NCBI RefSeq assembly: GCF_026210795.1
Contig: NC_089456.1
Span: 746,501-810,500 of the forward strand
From: Rhizophagus irregularis
Lineage: Eukaryota > Glomeromycota > Glomeromycetes > Glomerales > Glomeraceae
Direction of reading: 5' to 3'
DNA length: 64,000 bases
The notes below the pieces were generated by a model. The model made no database searches, had not been told where the DNA came from, and saw only the letters and a program-made list of their open reading frames with translations. Positions within the stretch are counted from its first letter, which is position 1, and each line of letters begins with the position of its first letter. This document shows positions 11,231 to 24,146 of this stretch, piece by piece. The position numbers and the translations under genes are program-made.

Positions 11231-12935
11231 TCCTTCCTCTTCCCCTTTATCATCATCATCATCCCAGTAAATAAAAGACATTTCCGTTTTTGGAAAAGCT
11301 GCATGAGAATTAACATATTTAACGAACCTTAAAGTACCAGCATCTCTAATTACAATACTTAACATATTTTTCTCTGGATAAATAGCCAATAATTCATGCT
11401 CATCAGCAACATAATGAGTTCCACCTCCCCATTTTTCATCCCATTCACCTTCAATACAAAATAATGTGACATCTGCTCCAATTCTATCTTGACCTTGATC
11501 ATGAATTAAAGTATAGTTACCAGGTTGAAATTGTCGAAATTCTCGAGCTACAGCTGTAATTTGCCAATTTGAAATTTCATTGATAAAAATTGCAAATGAT
11601 TTTGATTTAAAGAAATCATAAACATATTTACAAAAAGATGATGATGATGAATCCTTATAATCTTTAATATTATTATTATTATTATTATTATCCTTAAAAT
11701 TATCAATTTCTGAATCTTTAAGAAGATGATATTTTCTTATAAAAGGAGGTCCTGTAGGTTTTTCTTCCCATCCAGTTTCTCTTATACTCGTTATTAATTT
11801 ATCAAAAACATCATCTCGTAAAAATTTCGATAATAAAATATAAGAATCCTTTTGTAATTTTTTTAATATTCTTTGTTTATTTTTTTCATTTAAATAAACA
11901 GGACTTATAAAGTCTTTAAGATCAAATACTTCTGGGACGGGAGCTATGAATTCTGCACGTGATAATCTAGTATTTAAAGGACCATGAAACCATCCAGAAA
12001 TTGAATAACGAATTTTTGTTGAAGAAATAACTTCAGATACTTGATGATATGATGTAGGACTGAGTGCAAAAAAAGCAATCGTATTCCATTTTGGAGTAAT
12101 TGAAAGTGATATTTCATCCGGATGACTTTGAGAATTTCTAAAAAAAATAATAAAATTTGCTAAATTAATAAATATGTAAATTATATATTAAAACAAACAA
12201 AATTTTGTTATACATGTTAAATAATTCCAAAGCGCCACCATCATCTTTTGACCAATCTTCATCTACCAAATAAATTATAAAAGCAATTATCCTTCCGTGC
12301 ATGAAAGCATCATCTTTAATATCATCGTCGTGACACAAAAGATAATTTCCTTTTTCATATTTATGAACGGACAAATCAGGAGTATAATCTAAATCAAATC
12401 CCACTAAATTAGACATAGTACTGACGAAAACGTCAGAATAAATGGTATCACGTAATTTAGAAAGATGAGGCTTTTCACAAATCTTTAAATCAGAACTTTG
12501 ATGAAATTCATAGAGATCATTAGATTTATTATCAAAATCTAATTCTTTGACTTCATCTTTAACATTAGAAAGAAATTCATTATCAAATATATTTGGTAAA
12601 AGTGCTATAGGAAATGGTAAATTATAAATTATAGCTTGTGAAATTTCATCGGTAAAAGTTTGGTTTTTTTTAAAAGCAGAATAAAATCTTGTAACAAAAT
12701 CTGGATCTATATAATTTTTATTTAAAATATCAGGTATTATTTCTTTTATTTCTTGTTCAACATTTTCATCAGGAATTTTCGATTCTTCTAACTTTGAAGA
12801 GATTGTATTAGACGGTAATGAATCATTATTATTATCTACAAGAGTTGTATCAAGTTTTTGTTTCTTGTTTGGTAAAAGGGTAGAATCGTTTTCTTCTAAT
12901 AAATCCTGTGAAGTATGTTTTTTTGAAGTTGACAT
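11063..12935 (-). CDS. Ofd1/Tpa1-family 2-oxoglutarate/Fe(II) prolyl hydroxylase
   Basis: Two exons, 12935-12214 and 12137-11063, with a 76-nt intron (GTATAA...TTTTTTAG), give 598 residues. An acidic, Ser/Thr-rich leader precedes the 2OG-Fe(II) oxygenase domain. The metal triad is visible as H202-x-D204 (CHDDD) and H272 (SYHQVSEV), and the 2-oxoglutarate arginine as R284 (KIRYSISGWFHG). A degenerate second double-stranded beta-helix follows (NYTLIHDQGQ, CIEGEWDEKWGGGTHY), as in the two-domain Ofd1/Tpa1/OGFOD1 family. Family members hydroxylate a proline of ribosomal protein uS12, and in yeasts act in translation termination and oxygen response. The C-terminus carries short acidic GGVEDIE repeats. 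The codon total closes exactly in frame. The activity is inferred from the family. Confidence 0.9.
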
Positions 12936-14460
12936 GGTAGATTATAGATTAATAGATGAACAAAAAAAAAAAAAAAAAAAAATTTTGATTATCAGTAATT
13001 TTTCACGTGACATTAATATAATTCAGATATTTGCCACATTTTTTGTTTAACAATTAACAGTAATTGTGTAATTTCAAAAAACACGTTTCTTTTTAAAAGA
13101 AATATTTACCTTTTTTAATTATTTCATTACATGATTTAAACCAAGTATTCAATTTATGATCCGCGGGAGGTTTTGCCCAAAATCGCCCAATATTTAATAT
13201 GGGCGGAATTTTGTGGACAAACTTTTGAAAACCGTCAGGCAAAGTATTACCAGTACTGGAAAGGCACTTTCAAATTAATAATTAAAAATCGGAAAAATTC
13301 GGGATGTCCCTTGTTTACGTAAAAACTAAACGCGAGATCATTATCAAATCTATCAAAAAATGAAAAATTTCTCAAGCTAGGAAAAAAAAAAAAGGTAATT
13401 ATGAAGAAATAATTTCATAAAAAGAAAGAGTATAATATCAGATATAAAGGACATTGCATATCAACCAACCGAACTTGCAACATAGAAGATTTTCATTCAA
13501 CATCCTAAATTGGATTCCGAATAAGTTGGACATAAAATAATATATTGTTGGTATATATAATTCTATTTTTATTTATGAACGGGATTATTTAAATCTTGTT
13601 TACCATATTTGTAAACTATTAAAATTTGATTATTTGGATTACAATCAAACGTATCTATAATATCATTGATTTGTATCTAGAAGAGAAAGAAACTTTTTTC
13701 TTTTTTCCTGTGTTTTCCGAAAGTTTATTTTTCAATATATTAATTACCATTTTGAAACTTGAGGGATAATTTGTTTATCCGTCTATCAATGATAAAATTG
13801 GAATAATTAAAAAACGATTATTACTGATAACGGACCTCCAAAATATTGACAATAAAAATAAGTAGGTAAATATTTATTGAAATAGCCTAAATACAATAAA
13901 CTATAAAAATAAATAAATAACTTTATTAATATATTTCCGAAATCGGTTTATCGGTACCTATTATCCGAAAAATCCCGGCACTAAAAAAAAAAAAGTCATT
14001 ATCTTGTATATCAAAATTAATAGTATTCGTTTTTTTCAAAACTCTCACAATGATCTCTTACCAGAGTATGAAAGTTCTGTCGTGTGACATCATTGCACTT
14101 ACAAATAAAAACAAACAATTAATGTGAAATACATCATTATGGTTTATTTTAATGTTGATATTTTTTTTAAGGAGAAAGCACGTTATCTCCGCATTTTATT
14201 AGCGCAGATCTTTCTTTCTGATTTCTTTGTATAATCATTAAATCACTTTTTAATTGGAAATATGATAATATTGTTATGGTAATAATATTATTAAGTATCA
14301 ACTAACGTGTAACTTATAATTACATATTGCTGTACAAATTCTATTGACTGTAGTGTTCTTTTTATAAAGAAATGATATGTATAATATGTATGATAATTAA
14401 CGTATGATAATTTAACGTATGATAATTAATATTATGTAAAATTTTACAAATTTTTTTTAT
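12936..14460. other. intergenic between the dioxygenase 5' end and the transporter 3' end
   Basis: A poly-A run lies at 12961-12981, just upstream of the dioxygenase ATG. Otherwise the stretch is AT-rich with no gene seen. A GATAATT(A)ACGTAT word repeats near 14390-14430. Confidence 0.5.
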
Positions 14461-15951
14461 CTATTTATTTTCGGCTATAACACGTAACATAGCCATAACA
14501 AGTATAGCCATTAAAGGTCCAACAGCAGCATATGTGTAAAATAATAAAGTAGCCATTTCCCCTTGGAAATTTCCTGTTATTTGTGCCAAATTCATACAAT
14601 TAACAGCAGGAGGTCCACTCGACATTGACATTAATATAAACCAAAACATTGGATCAACTAAGAAATAATCTTTTGTGTATACTACTATGATAGTTCCAAT
14701 TATAGGCATTATAACAAAGCGACTCAACGTTACATATAATATTTGAGGAACCAATTCTTTTCCATTTTCACTTGGAAGTGTCTTTACTTGAGCTCCAAGT
14801 GTTAACAAGGTTAATGGTACCGATATTGTTCCTAATTGTTCCGCAGTACGCGTAAGAAAATACAACGGAGCATCCACTCCGAAGAAAGTTCCTTTTAAAA
14901 ATGGAATTGTTCCGATTATTAATGCGAAAAGTGCCGCGTATAATGGAGGATTCATGATTTCCCCAATTGGTTTGAGTATTCTCCTTAAAAAGTTCATAAT
15001 CCGAACTCCTATATTGACACCCTTTTTTTCAATAGATTTAATAGATTTGAAAATCAAGGGGGTGCGTTCGGATACCAATGAGTGAGTTTGTCTTTGTTGT
15101 TCATTATCATCGTTGAAAACTGGTAATTGTTGACGTTCTGTTATAACAATTTCATCCTGACTACTTTCTTTCTTTAATAAGTATGTTCCTACGCTCCATC
15201 TATGTATGTAAATAAAATAAAAATATATCAATAAAGAGAAAGAGAGAGAAAGAGAGGGAGAAAGATTTATTAAAACACGAACCTAGACAAATTACCAAAG
15301 AGGGTGGCCAATAATATATAGGACATTCCACGTTTTACAGCTTCTTTTGGACTATCAAGTTTATCACGAAGTAAAATATTAATAGCATCTGTACTTTCAA
15401 TACCTTCCAATAGACCTAATGTAAGACTTGTTACATTATTGAACATTATACCAGTCATCATAAATTTTGTTGATGAGACATCAAGTTTTAATAATTTTCC
15501 GCCGATTAATCCAAGAGCTCCACTCAATATAAAAAATAAAATGTATAAAGTAGGCATTGGCCATAATCGTATTAAAGTATCCAAGTCAATATCTGCTGCA
15601 ATATTTGAAAGTAATAGACATGGCATGAAAATCTTTATTATCAATTGAGAAAGACTCTATATAAATTTAAAACAAATAAGATAGAAATTAGTAAAAGATT
15701 TTAAATTCGAAAAAAAAAAAAAATTCTTTTATACCTTCTGTATCGAATTATTTATTACTCCAAGTGATGCTGCTACATATCCGGTAAGACACAGTAGAAC
15801 AACTTGTGAAGTTGACTTTTAACAATAAAGAAAAAAAATAAATCATTTTAATCGTGAATTTATTTTAGATGATTTGAGAATATATATATAAAAAAAAAAA
15901 TTATACCTGAATAGAAGAAAGAAAAAGTGAATAAATATTCATATCAGCCAT
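14461..15951 (-). CDS. auxin efflux carrier (AEC/PIN-like, ECM3-type) family membrane transporter
   Basis: Four exons, 15951-15907, 15815-15735, 15656-15283 and 15199-14461, join in frame to 412 residues. N-terminal hydrophobic helices (QVVLLCLTGYVAASLGV, LILFFILSGALG-like segments) are followed by a hydrophilic loop of about 75 residues. C-terminal helices then begin at the family-typical NPP (MNPPLYAALF, residues 250-252), with PLTLLTLGAQ and PAVNCMNLAQITG downstream. The two-half topology with a central loop is that of the membrane transport family that includes plant PIN/PILS and yeast Ecm3/YNL095C. The substrate cannot be told from sequence; fungal members are poorly characterised. The start is the first ATG, in a 45-nt exon. 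A (GA)n run lies in the third intron near 15235-15262. Confidence 0.9.
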
Positions 15952-18900
15952 TATGTGCGGAATTTTTTTTGTCGTGTAGAAAAAATATAGATAAAAAATA
16001 GGCAAATACTTTGCTGGGTATTTATAATTTTTTGATATAGTGATAAGTTAAAGACGTAATAGTTTATAAATATATACGTAATTTAATTAATATACTTGTG
16101 TATTCTTAATATAATAATTACATGCAACTAATTTAGTCAATGAAAAATTATTGTTCTATATGACTTTTCCCAACCGGAGAATTGAAGATTCACACGTGCG
16201 ATATACAGCCAATACGTTTGACATTTGATATACATTTGTAACATTTTCATTCATCCGGCCGAACAATTGAACAAAATACCATGTGGCGTCGTTTTTTTTA
16301 AAGTTAAATGCATTTTTTATAAGCTGAATTACGACTGCGGATAAGAGTAAAGTTATGTACTACATACATTATTTATGATCACGTGATAATCTTGCGTTAT
16401 TAATTTTAATTATGACAATTTTCCTTTTATTTCTATAGGACAAAATTTCATCTCAGCCACTAGAACGTTGATGAATATTTGTTTCGATTATCTTGAAAAT
16501 TTTTTTTTTTTTAAAACTGTTGCTATTATAATCGCAAACTACAATATTAGTATTGTATTGCCAAGAAATTCTTTCAGAGTCTAAGATGAGACATGCATTT
16601 ACATACTCAAAACAATTACAAGTAAAACAAACAATAATTTTTTTTTTTCGATCTTTTGAGAAAAGAATTTTTTTTTTTGCAGATAAATTTAAAAACATTG
16701 AAATTAAATGACAGAATTATTCACGAAAAGCACGCAACAAATCATTTTGGCCCAATTGAATCTAATAATTTAAACTTTCAATCATTGCAAGATGAATCAT
16801 TGGTCGCAAGTATATCTCATATATCCATATGCTTTAAACTGAAAAACCATAATTGCTAATATATTTTAGTATTAGTCTCATTCCTATAATGTTAGGTAAA
16901 GCCAGTGCCGGGATATTGCGAATTTTGTACTCGTTGTACAACTATTCATCTCGTACAACATTAAGTATATTATCATTATATCTTCAATATTTAAGGCTTT
17001 TTTTTATAAGTACTTTTTTGGAAAAAAAAAGCTTATGTAGATAAAGATCATCAAAGCGATCTTTGCGGAAAAAAAATTGACTAGAAAGTTGAACCCCGCG
17101 TAAAAAGAATCTTTTTTTTTTAAAAAAAAAAGAAGAAAAGAATTTCCTCTTTATCCCCAAAGGCTGGCTGACTTCCTATTCTCAGTTTCCTACAACTTCT
17201 ATATTGTTGTTCCTTTATCGAAAATAATTTTCATTATTCTATTCTAAATTTGTTCTATAAGCCCATTATTATAAAGTCCATTAAATGATACCTTTTGTTG
17301 TTTTAGCGCTTGCTAAACCTGATCAATTTATATTTAACTGGGATACAGATTCAAAGAATTCATTTTCACATGAATCATCATTATTAAATTTTTTCCATGT
17401 TCTATATTTTTTTTCCAATTATAAAATTTCATTGTAATTCATAACGCCAAAAATTTTAATGTTATAAATGACGCATATTTCATTTAAAGAATTACCATTT
17501 CAAGATTCCTTATTGAAAAAAATTTTAATAACTTTTATGGTTTAGATTACTATCTATTTTTATTGTTCACGTGATCTTTAATGTAACTTTAATTTGATAT
17601 TCGGGCTATTTATCGCCGTTAAAATGGCGTTCGAGTACCTGTTAAGACTTAAGAGTCTTATCGTTCTTTCTTATCGTTCTTATCAAAAGCCGTTATTATT
17701 AAAAGGGGGTTTCTTTAATTCATTGATGTTGTAATAATGCATTCATTAATAAAATACTGCATATCTGATATGTTACCAGATGAATTTGAAGCTCGACAGA
17801 GTAGAACAGTCATACCTCCTATTTTTCGCATTTTTGGCCATCCGCGGTAGATCAGTTTAATCTTTATTAGTTTATAAAGCTATTTAAAATTAAGTTTGAA
17901 ATCATAAACTAAGCTTTAAAAATTATGAAATTAGAAGCTAAACTTTAATAATTATCTAATAAGCTAAAGCTATTGAAAAATGATGATTATACTAAATATG
18001 TAATTTCATAAAGAAATTATGAAACTACTTGAAATAACCTAAAGGATGAGATGTTTTAATTAGATTTAAAATTTTAAAAAACATCTTGGACTATCATTTT
18101 TTAATATACAAAATTTATATTCTACTAATATTAGTATAATTATATGATTTTTTAATTTATATTCTATACTTATAGAATTCAATATTAGTAATTATATGAT
18201 TTATTTATTACCTTAGTAATTTAAATTAGTTAATTTATTAAGTATTATAGCTATATACTTTATATATATATATAATTTTTTAGCAATTTGTAATAAATTT
18301 TACTACTGTATTATATTTAAATTTTTTTTTTTTAACTATTTATAAATGCTAAACAATTTAATTAGTATAATAGGATTTCAGACATCTCTAAAAATAAGTC
18401 ACAAGTCACACTTTTAGGTTTAATAATCCATTTTTAACAATTTTTTTTTAAATATTTTTGCACCTAATAGTTTAATTTTAATGGATATTTTTTTTATTTT
18501 GTAGTTCTTATTGGACTCTATAATTTAAAAAAAAAGTTCATCAAAATGAATTTTTGAATTTAGTAAAAAATGATAATTTTAGCTAATAATAATACATATA
18601 TTAGATAAGGATTTCATATAAAGGTTTTTAGAAAAAATTTCCAATTTACTAGTAGTAATTTTACTAGTAATCCTATTGGTTAATTGATCTAAAAAAAAAA
18701 AAATTATAATAATTTAGTATAACATTTTCTTTTTTTAAATATAATTTATCTATATAATAGAATCTTTAAAAATTCTTAATTATAAATTTTAATCCTAAAT
18801 TTTTGGTAATCTATTTTATCAGGTCTTATATTTATAAAAATTCATAGACTATTTATTTTTAATTTTTTTTTCAATTTGTTTTATACTATTTAACTTAATT

Positions 18901-19492
18901 ATTACTTTATATTATAAATTTTTTACATTAAATTTAAGATTTTTAATTAATTCTAAATTTTTCAGATATTATTCTTAATATTTATTTATTTATATTTAAT
19001 AGAATATTCCAAATATTTAATCTCATAATTATTCTGATTATCTTAATATTGATTATAAATAATTTTCATTTTAATAAATTTCATTTGTTATTATCTGCAA
19101 TTTTCCTTTTGCTGATTTTTTCTGTTTATATTTCTAAGTTATACATTACTTAGATTACTTTAATACTTTTAATAGTAATTAATACTATAAAATTAGTCCA
19201 CTTACATCTGAAAATTTCTATAGTGGTCGTCACCTATAAATAACAATATTAATAATAGTCTAAAATTTAAAATTTTATTTATTTATATTGTGTAACTTAT
19301 TTTTAAAGTACTTTGCTAAAATATAATAATTGTCACGTGAGTAGCAAAAATTTTTTTTGCTATATTACATGGAATTCTTGTGGATTTTCATGGAATTTTT
19401 GTAAAATCCATAAAAATTACATAAAAACTAGTCTAAAATTTTATGTTTTTATTATGGCTACTTATTAAAATTATCTAACTTTAACCCATAAT
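15952..19492. other. long gene-free AT-rich region
   Basis: No ORF with coding character, tRNA or array is recognised. Short frames near 16453-17044 look like chance. The region upstream of the transporter holds CACGTGAT words (16200-16390) that could be regulatory, but nothing supports a specific call. Confidence 0.5.
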
Positions 19493-19669
19493 TATACATG
19501 CTGCCCAAATTATTTTGGGATGTCATAATTATAATTTGGGATGCCATAATTCATTCAGTTTATATATAATTTACTATGTAAAATGCCAAAATAATTTGAG
19601 ATGCCATAATTGAATTTGAGATTTTACTTATAATTATGGCAGTCCAAAATAATTTGGGTGGCATGTATA
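19493..19669. mobile_element. 177-bp hAT-like MITE, copy 2, intact target duplication
   Basis: The ends are inverted: TATACATGCTGCCCAAATTA on the left and, reversed, TATACATGCCACCCAAATTA on the right. It is flanked by perfect 8-bp direct repeats CCCATAAT (19485-19492 and 19670-19677), the signature of hAT-type transposition. It matches copy 1 over its full length with few substitutions and cannot encode a transposase. Confidence 0.92.
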
Positions 19670-19677
19670 CCCATAAT

Positions 19678-20444
19678 ATTAATTAAAATTCTTATTAAAT
19701 TCTATAAAATAACCTAATAGAAATGTTTAGTACATGTTATTCTATCATTTTATCAGTTTAGTTTTTTCTTTTTACTATTCAATTTACAATTTATAAAAAT
19801 TTGAAGTCATATAATATTAGTGTGGTTTATAGATGACGGCCACCATATATATAAAATTTTTTTGCAATAATAGTTTTTTACATGAAAGATTATTTTGAAA
19901 AATAAAGATATTATAATATTAGAGTTTCTTAATAAATATTTATTTGTCATCTTTTTTTTTATCTTTCAAAGTTGTTTACTATTCAGATTTAATAACGTTA
20001 GTTTGTATATGTATAGAAGTTTTAAGCCTTATATTTATATTATTAAGTATTCCTAAGGTTGTTAAACTATCATTAAATTTAATAAAACAGTTAAAGTATT
20101 ATTTTTAAATGGTTAAGTAAATTCTATCCCCTTTCATTTAACTATTTTTTAATTTTATAATATGAAAATAATATTTTTTATAAATAAAAAAATAAAAAAC
20201 ATAAAAATTTCTTTAAATTACTAATGTAAAAATTGTGTTTAAATAATCAATAAAAAAAGTTTTTGATGTAATTTATTTATATACAGCCAACTCTCTTTAT
20301 AGTCACATATTTAGAACAGTTTATATTTGGTGATTATAAAGAAACGTGACTATATAAAAAATTTTTTATATTTGTATATCATAATTCCAGCTAAAAATTA
20401 ACATAATTTTAGTCAGAATTATATTTAAAACTTTATTGTATCAT
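19678..20444. other. AT-rich intergenic with a mariner-like end
   Basis: No gene. TACAGCCAACTCTCTTTATA at 20282 resembles the terminal sequence of other TA-flanked elements in the window (GTTGACTGTA at about 37694, CAGTTGACC at 45478). Confidence 0.4.
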
Positions 20445-20840
20445 AACTCTGCCAATATTAATCATAGAGAGATAATCTTACTGCCATTCAATTTGTCTTA
20501 ATAGGACAATTCTAATAGTATAAAATACATCGAAATCTAATCACTAGATTAATTTTTAAAATTAAAAAATATTAATGGTTTTTATGTAATAACTCTGCCA
20601 ATATTAATCCTAGAAAGACAATCTTACTACCATTTGATTCATCTTGATAAGACGAATCTAATGGTATAAGATATATCGAAATCCAATCACTAGATCAATT
20701 TTCAAAATTAAAAAATATTAAATGGTTTTTAAGTAGTAACTCTGTCAATATTGATCATAGAGAAATGAGTTTACCACCATTCGATTTGTCTTGATGAGGC
20801 AATTTCAATGAGCTATTAATCATTATTTTATAATTACTAA
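20445..20840. repeat. three tandem units of about 146 bp containing the palindrome core motif
   Basis: Units start at 20445, 20591 and 20738, each with AACTCTG(C/T)CAATATT. Each then has a reversed copy of the core motif (TTACTACCATT...GTCTTGATAAGACGAATC type) and ATC(A/C)AATCACTAGATCAATT. A further diverged core lies at about 20955-21010. The same core is found inside the palindromes at 7627-8184, 37813-39291 and 40674-41872. Confidence 0.8.
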
Positions 20841-21267
20841 GTACTGAGAAATTTAGCAAAATGTTAAATGACGCAGTAAACGTAAATCAAGAAATATTAT
20901 AATGCTGATATTTAGCATTTTGTTGAATAACTTATCAGCCAGTAATTGTGAAAGGATAAAACTATCACCATTCAATTCATTTCAGTAAGATGATTCTAAT
21001 AAGCTATGTTACACCTTTGTACAATTATTAGATGTCAAATTATTTAATATATTTTTTATATGGTGTTAAAGTAAAAATGTGGCACAGTAATTTTATGTAG
21101 ATCATTTTGTAGATCATTTTGTAGATCCCTTGATTTTTTTTTGATTTTTTTTGATTTTTTTGATTTATTTGATAAATTTAATAAATTTGATTTATTTATT
21201 TTATTAATTTTATTTATTTTAATTGTTATATTTCATTTATTTAATATATTTATTTTATTTTATTTAA

Positions 21268-21477
21268 GGGATGGCCAGAAATGACGTAATTTAAATTTTA
21301 GGATTTTTGCCCTTGCACTCATACTATGTCATCATTCATTTTAGGAAATGTAAAATTAAAACACAATTCTGGTTAGAATTATATTAACTATAAGTGTCCC
21401 CAAAAATGGAAGGTGTGTAAATCGTCATGGTCTTAACTATACCCCTAAAAGAAATAACGTCATTTCTGGCCATCCCC
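21268..21477. mobile_element. 210-bp MITE
   Basis: Terminal inverted repeats are GGGATGGCCAGAAATGACGT on the left and, reversed, GGGGATGGCCAGAAATGACG on the right. The interior is non-coding. It sits in low-complexity TTTATTTTA sequence, so the target duplication cannot be read. Confidence 0.8.
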
Positions 21478-21705
21478 TTATTTATTTTATTTATTTTATT
21501 TATTTTATCAAATATTTTTAATTTTTATTTTATTATAAATAGTGTTAGGATTTGCCAAGCTAAAGGGGTAGTAAGTCAATTAGTTTACGAATAGTTAAGA
21601 ATTGTATTATAGTTTTCGAATTATATGAAAAGAGTATTATTTCCAGTAGTATAATTCAAGATAGTTAATTTTGCAACTAAGAGATTATCTATACTTTTTT
21701 GTCTA

Positions 21706-22814
21706 TGAGATCCCCCAATTCCCTCTGTCATCAATTTACAGAGTTGCCACATCGAACGGGCATTCTCATGGTCGAACGAACGAATAAACGAACGAACGAA
21801 CAATCAAACGAACAAACAAATAATCAACAGCATAATTAACAATCAACATAATCAGCGAACAACATACAACAACATATAACGGCAATATTCTTGATTCACA
21901 ACATAAATAGCGTTAGTAATATAAAACATCAAACAACATAAAATAAAAATTAACTTCTCGAAATTTCCCCAAATTATATCCACTTTTACCTTTAATTTCA
22001 AACTTCGATAGCTCTCGCTACGAATTATTACTTTTCAAAAACGTATATTTAATTCATCTTAAATTTCCATTTTATTCAATTAAAATTAATTCCGCGAACA
22101 TTAATTAAAGTTTAGGCGAACCTATTACCTTTAATTAATATTATACTTCATTAACCACTAATTAAATTTAACTTATATTTTTATTGAGTTCGTGGATTTG
22201 TTTAACTGTGAATTACTCAATTCCGCTCTCTATATATACAATTTTTATGCTACTTTCTATTCTATCTATATACTATCTTTTATGTTCTTTTTACATATTA
22301 TCTTTGAACTATCTTTCTAATATACTATCTATATTTTAAATACGCTATCTTTTAATATGCTATCTTTTAATATGCTATCTTTTTATATATGTTCTTTTTA
22401 ATATATTATCTTTTACGTTCCATCTTTATACTATCTTTTTATATTATCTTTTACATTATTTTGTGTTCTTTAATCTTTCTGACATTATTTTATATGTTCT
22501 TTTAATTCGCTTTATGTGTTTTGCTTATAATCTATCTTTTGTGGCTTATAATTATTCTTTCTTATCGTTCTTATTGTTAAAGATTGCTAAGCCGCAATTG
22601 ATCGATTCTATTTATCCTATTGGTTCCTTAGTCAATCATTCAATAAATATTACATCATGTAGATCATTACTCTTCCTAAATGTTTATCCTTTTCGGCTAA
22701 TTATTTATCCATCCACGCCAATTCATAATCAATTTGTTCGTTCTTAATATTTGGCAATTACATTTGGTGATTGAATTTTATCATCTTTTCATGCTTGATA
22801 TTCGACCGTTTACA
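21706..22814 (-). repeat. 3' LTR of the gypsy element
   Basis: On the plus strand it starts TGAGATC and ends GTTTACA, so in element orientation it is TGTAAAC...GATCTCA, with the usual TG/CA ends. It includes a (GAAC)n-like run near 21774-21812 and repeated CTATCTTTTA words near 22260-22450. The partner LTR is at 31512-32621. Confidence 0.95.
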
Positions 22815-22829
22815 TTATCCCCCTCTTCG
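22815..22829 (-). other. polypurine tract
   Basis: Read on the minus strand, GAAGAGGGGGATAA lies directly before the TGTAAAC start of the 3' LTR. This is the expected plus-strand priming site. Confidence 0.8.
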
Positions 22830-22889
22830 CTATTTGTGACCTCACAAATAACTTTGATAGAATCGAATTCGTGTCTTATCCATAATATT

Positions 22890-23220
22890 TTACTCGAATC
22901 GAACTCGGGTCTTATCGAATACCTCTTTTCCTTTAATTACTATTTTTGGTGTAAATCTCCCTCGATCATAAAATTTCTTTAACCATTCTCCATTTTGTGG
23001 AGTCTTTAGTATTCTTCCATCCAATTCTTTGAGTTTATATGCCCCATTTCCAAATTCTTCGTGAATTAAATATGGTCCTTTCCATTTGTTCTGTAATTTT
23101 CCAGACCATTGTTTTTCTCTCCACGCTTCGTATAATAATACTTTTTCTCCTATTTCAAATTTAGGTTTCCTAATTCCTCTTTTGTCATGTTGTTGTTTTT
23201 GTTTTTCTTGAGCCTTCTTC
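22890..23220 (-). pseudogene. integrase C-terminal part with GPY/F module
   Basis: A shifted frame after the integrase core reads KFEIGEKVLLYEAWREKQWS and LQNKWKGPYLIHEEFGNGAY. The KWKGPY motif marks the GPY/F module of Ty3/gypsy integrases. The frame ends VRFE then TAA at 22890-22892. No chromodomain is seen after it. One base must be skipped near 23215 to join it to the core. Confidence 0.85.
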
Positions 23221-24116
23221 CACGTTCTCTTTCATTTTTCTTCTTATTACTGGTAGCTCCTCAATTAGTATTTTTACTCTATCAGCTAATGTTATCTTGT
23301 TTTCATCTTTGTCTAACGGTAATTTCGCTCTCCTTCCGTACGTTGCATAAAAAGGTTTAATTCTTGTTGACGATTGCTTCTTTGTTCTGTATGCAAATAA
23401 TACGGATGGTATATGTTTATCCCAGTTTTCTTCCCCTAATTTGGCTAATCCTTCGCATAAAGTTTTATTGAATCTTTCGACCAAACCATTTGTTTGTGGC
23501 CTATATGGTGTACTTAATCTATGATTTATCCCACATCTTTCTACTAATTCTTCCATCATTTTATTGTTAAAGTGAGTCCCTCTATCGCTAATTATTTTCT
23601 TTGGACATCCATGTCTACAAATTATGTCTCTCCAAATAAATTCTACCACTTCTTTTCATTGTATTTTTAACTCTATGCGGCCTCGGGCCATTTTGTAAAA
23701 TAATCCATTGCTACTACAATATACTTATTTCTTTTTTCTGTCTCTTTTAATGGTCCAACTATATCTATTCCAATCATCTCGAATGGTTCATTTATCTTTA
23801 TCGGCATTAATTCGTTCTTTCCTCTTGGTTTTCCTCTCATTTGACAATTCCAACACGTTTTTACATATTCTTCTACGTCTTCTTTCATATTTTTCCACCA
23901 ATAATTTTCTTTTATTCTATCTAATGTCGCTTCTACTCCAAAATGCCCTGATAATTCATTATCATGCATCATGTACATCAATCCCTCGTATTCATAATCC
24001 CTGATTACTCTAAATTTGTTTTGTCCTTTCACTCTATATAAAATTCCCTCTTTCAATTCATACTTATTTTCTTTTTCGATATTGTCTATTATACTCTTGT
24101 AATTATTTTCTTCCAT
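23185..24116 (-). pseudogene. integrase (zinc-binding and DDE core), broken
   Basis: Two frames, 24116-23673 and 23649-23185, cover the zinc-binding HHCC region (H-DNELSGH-F, CWNCQ) and the catalytic core. The DDE residues can be placed as D in MIGIDIVGP, D in IISDRGTHFN and E in NGLVERFNKT. Two small indels near 23672 and 23656 separate the frames after YFTKWPEA. The enzyme would insert the cDNA copy into host DNA; this copy cannot be made as one protein. Confidence 0.92.
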
Positions 24117-24146
24117 GATATTTCCTAGCTGTTTTTGTTATTTGTT

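Noticed and set aside
10987-11274. Leu/Gln-rich plus-strand ORF
   Set aside because: It is the antisense of the acidic repeat in the Ofd1 homologue.
16453-17044. Three short ORFs on both strands
   Set aside because: Unbiased composition, homopolymer-rich, no splice context and no family resemblance.
22463-22982. Hydrophobic ORFs in and beside the LTR, also present at 32271
   Set aside because: They are LTR sequence read on the non-coding strand and occur in both LTRs.
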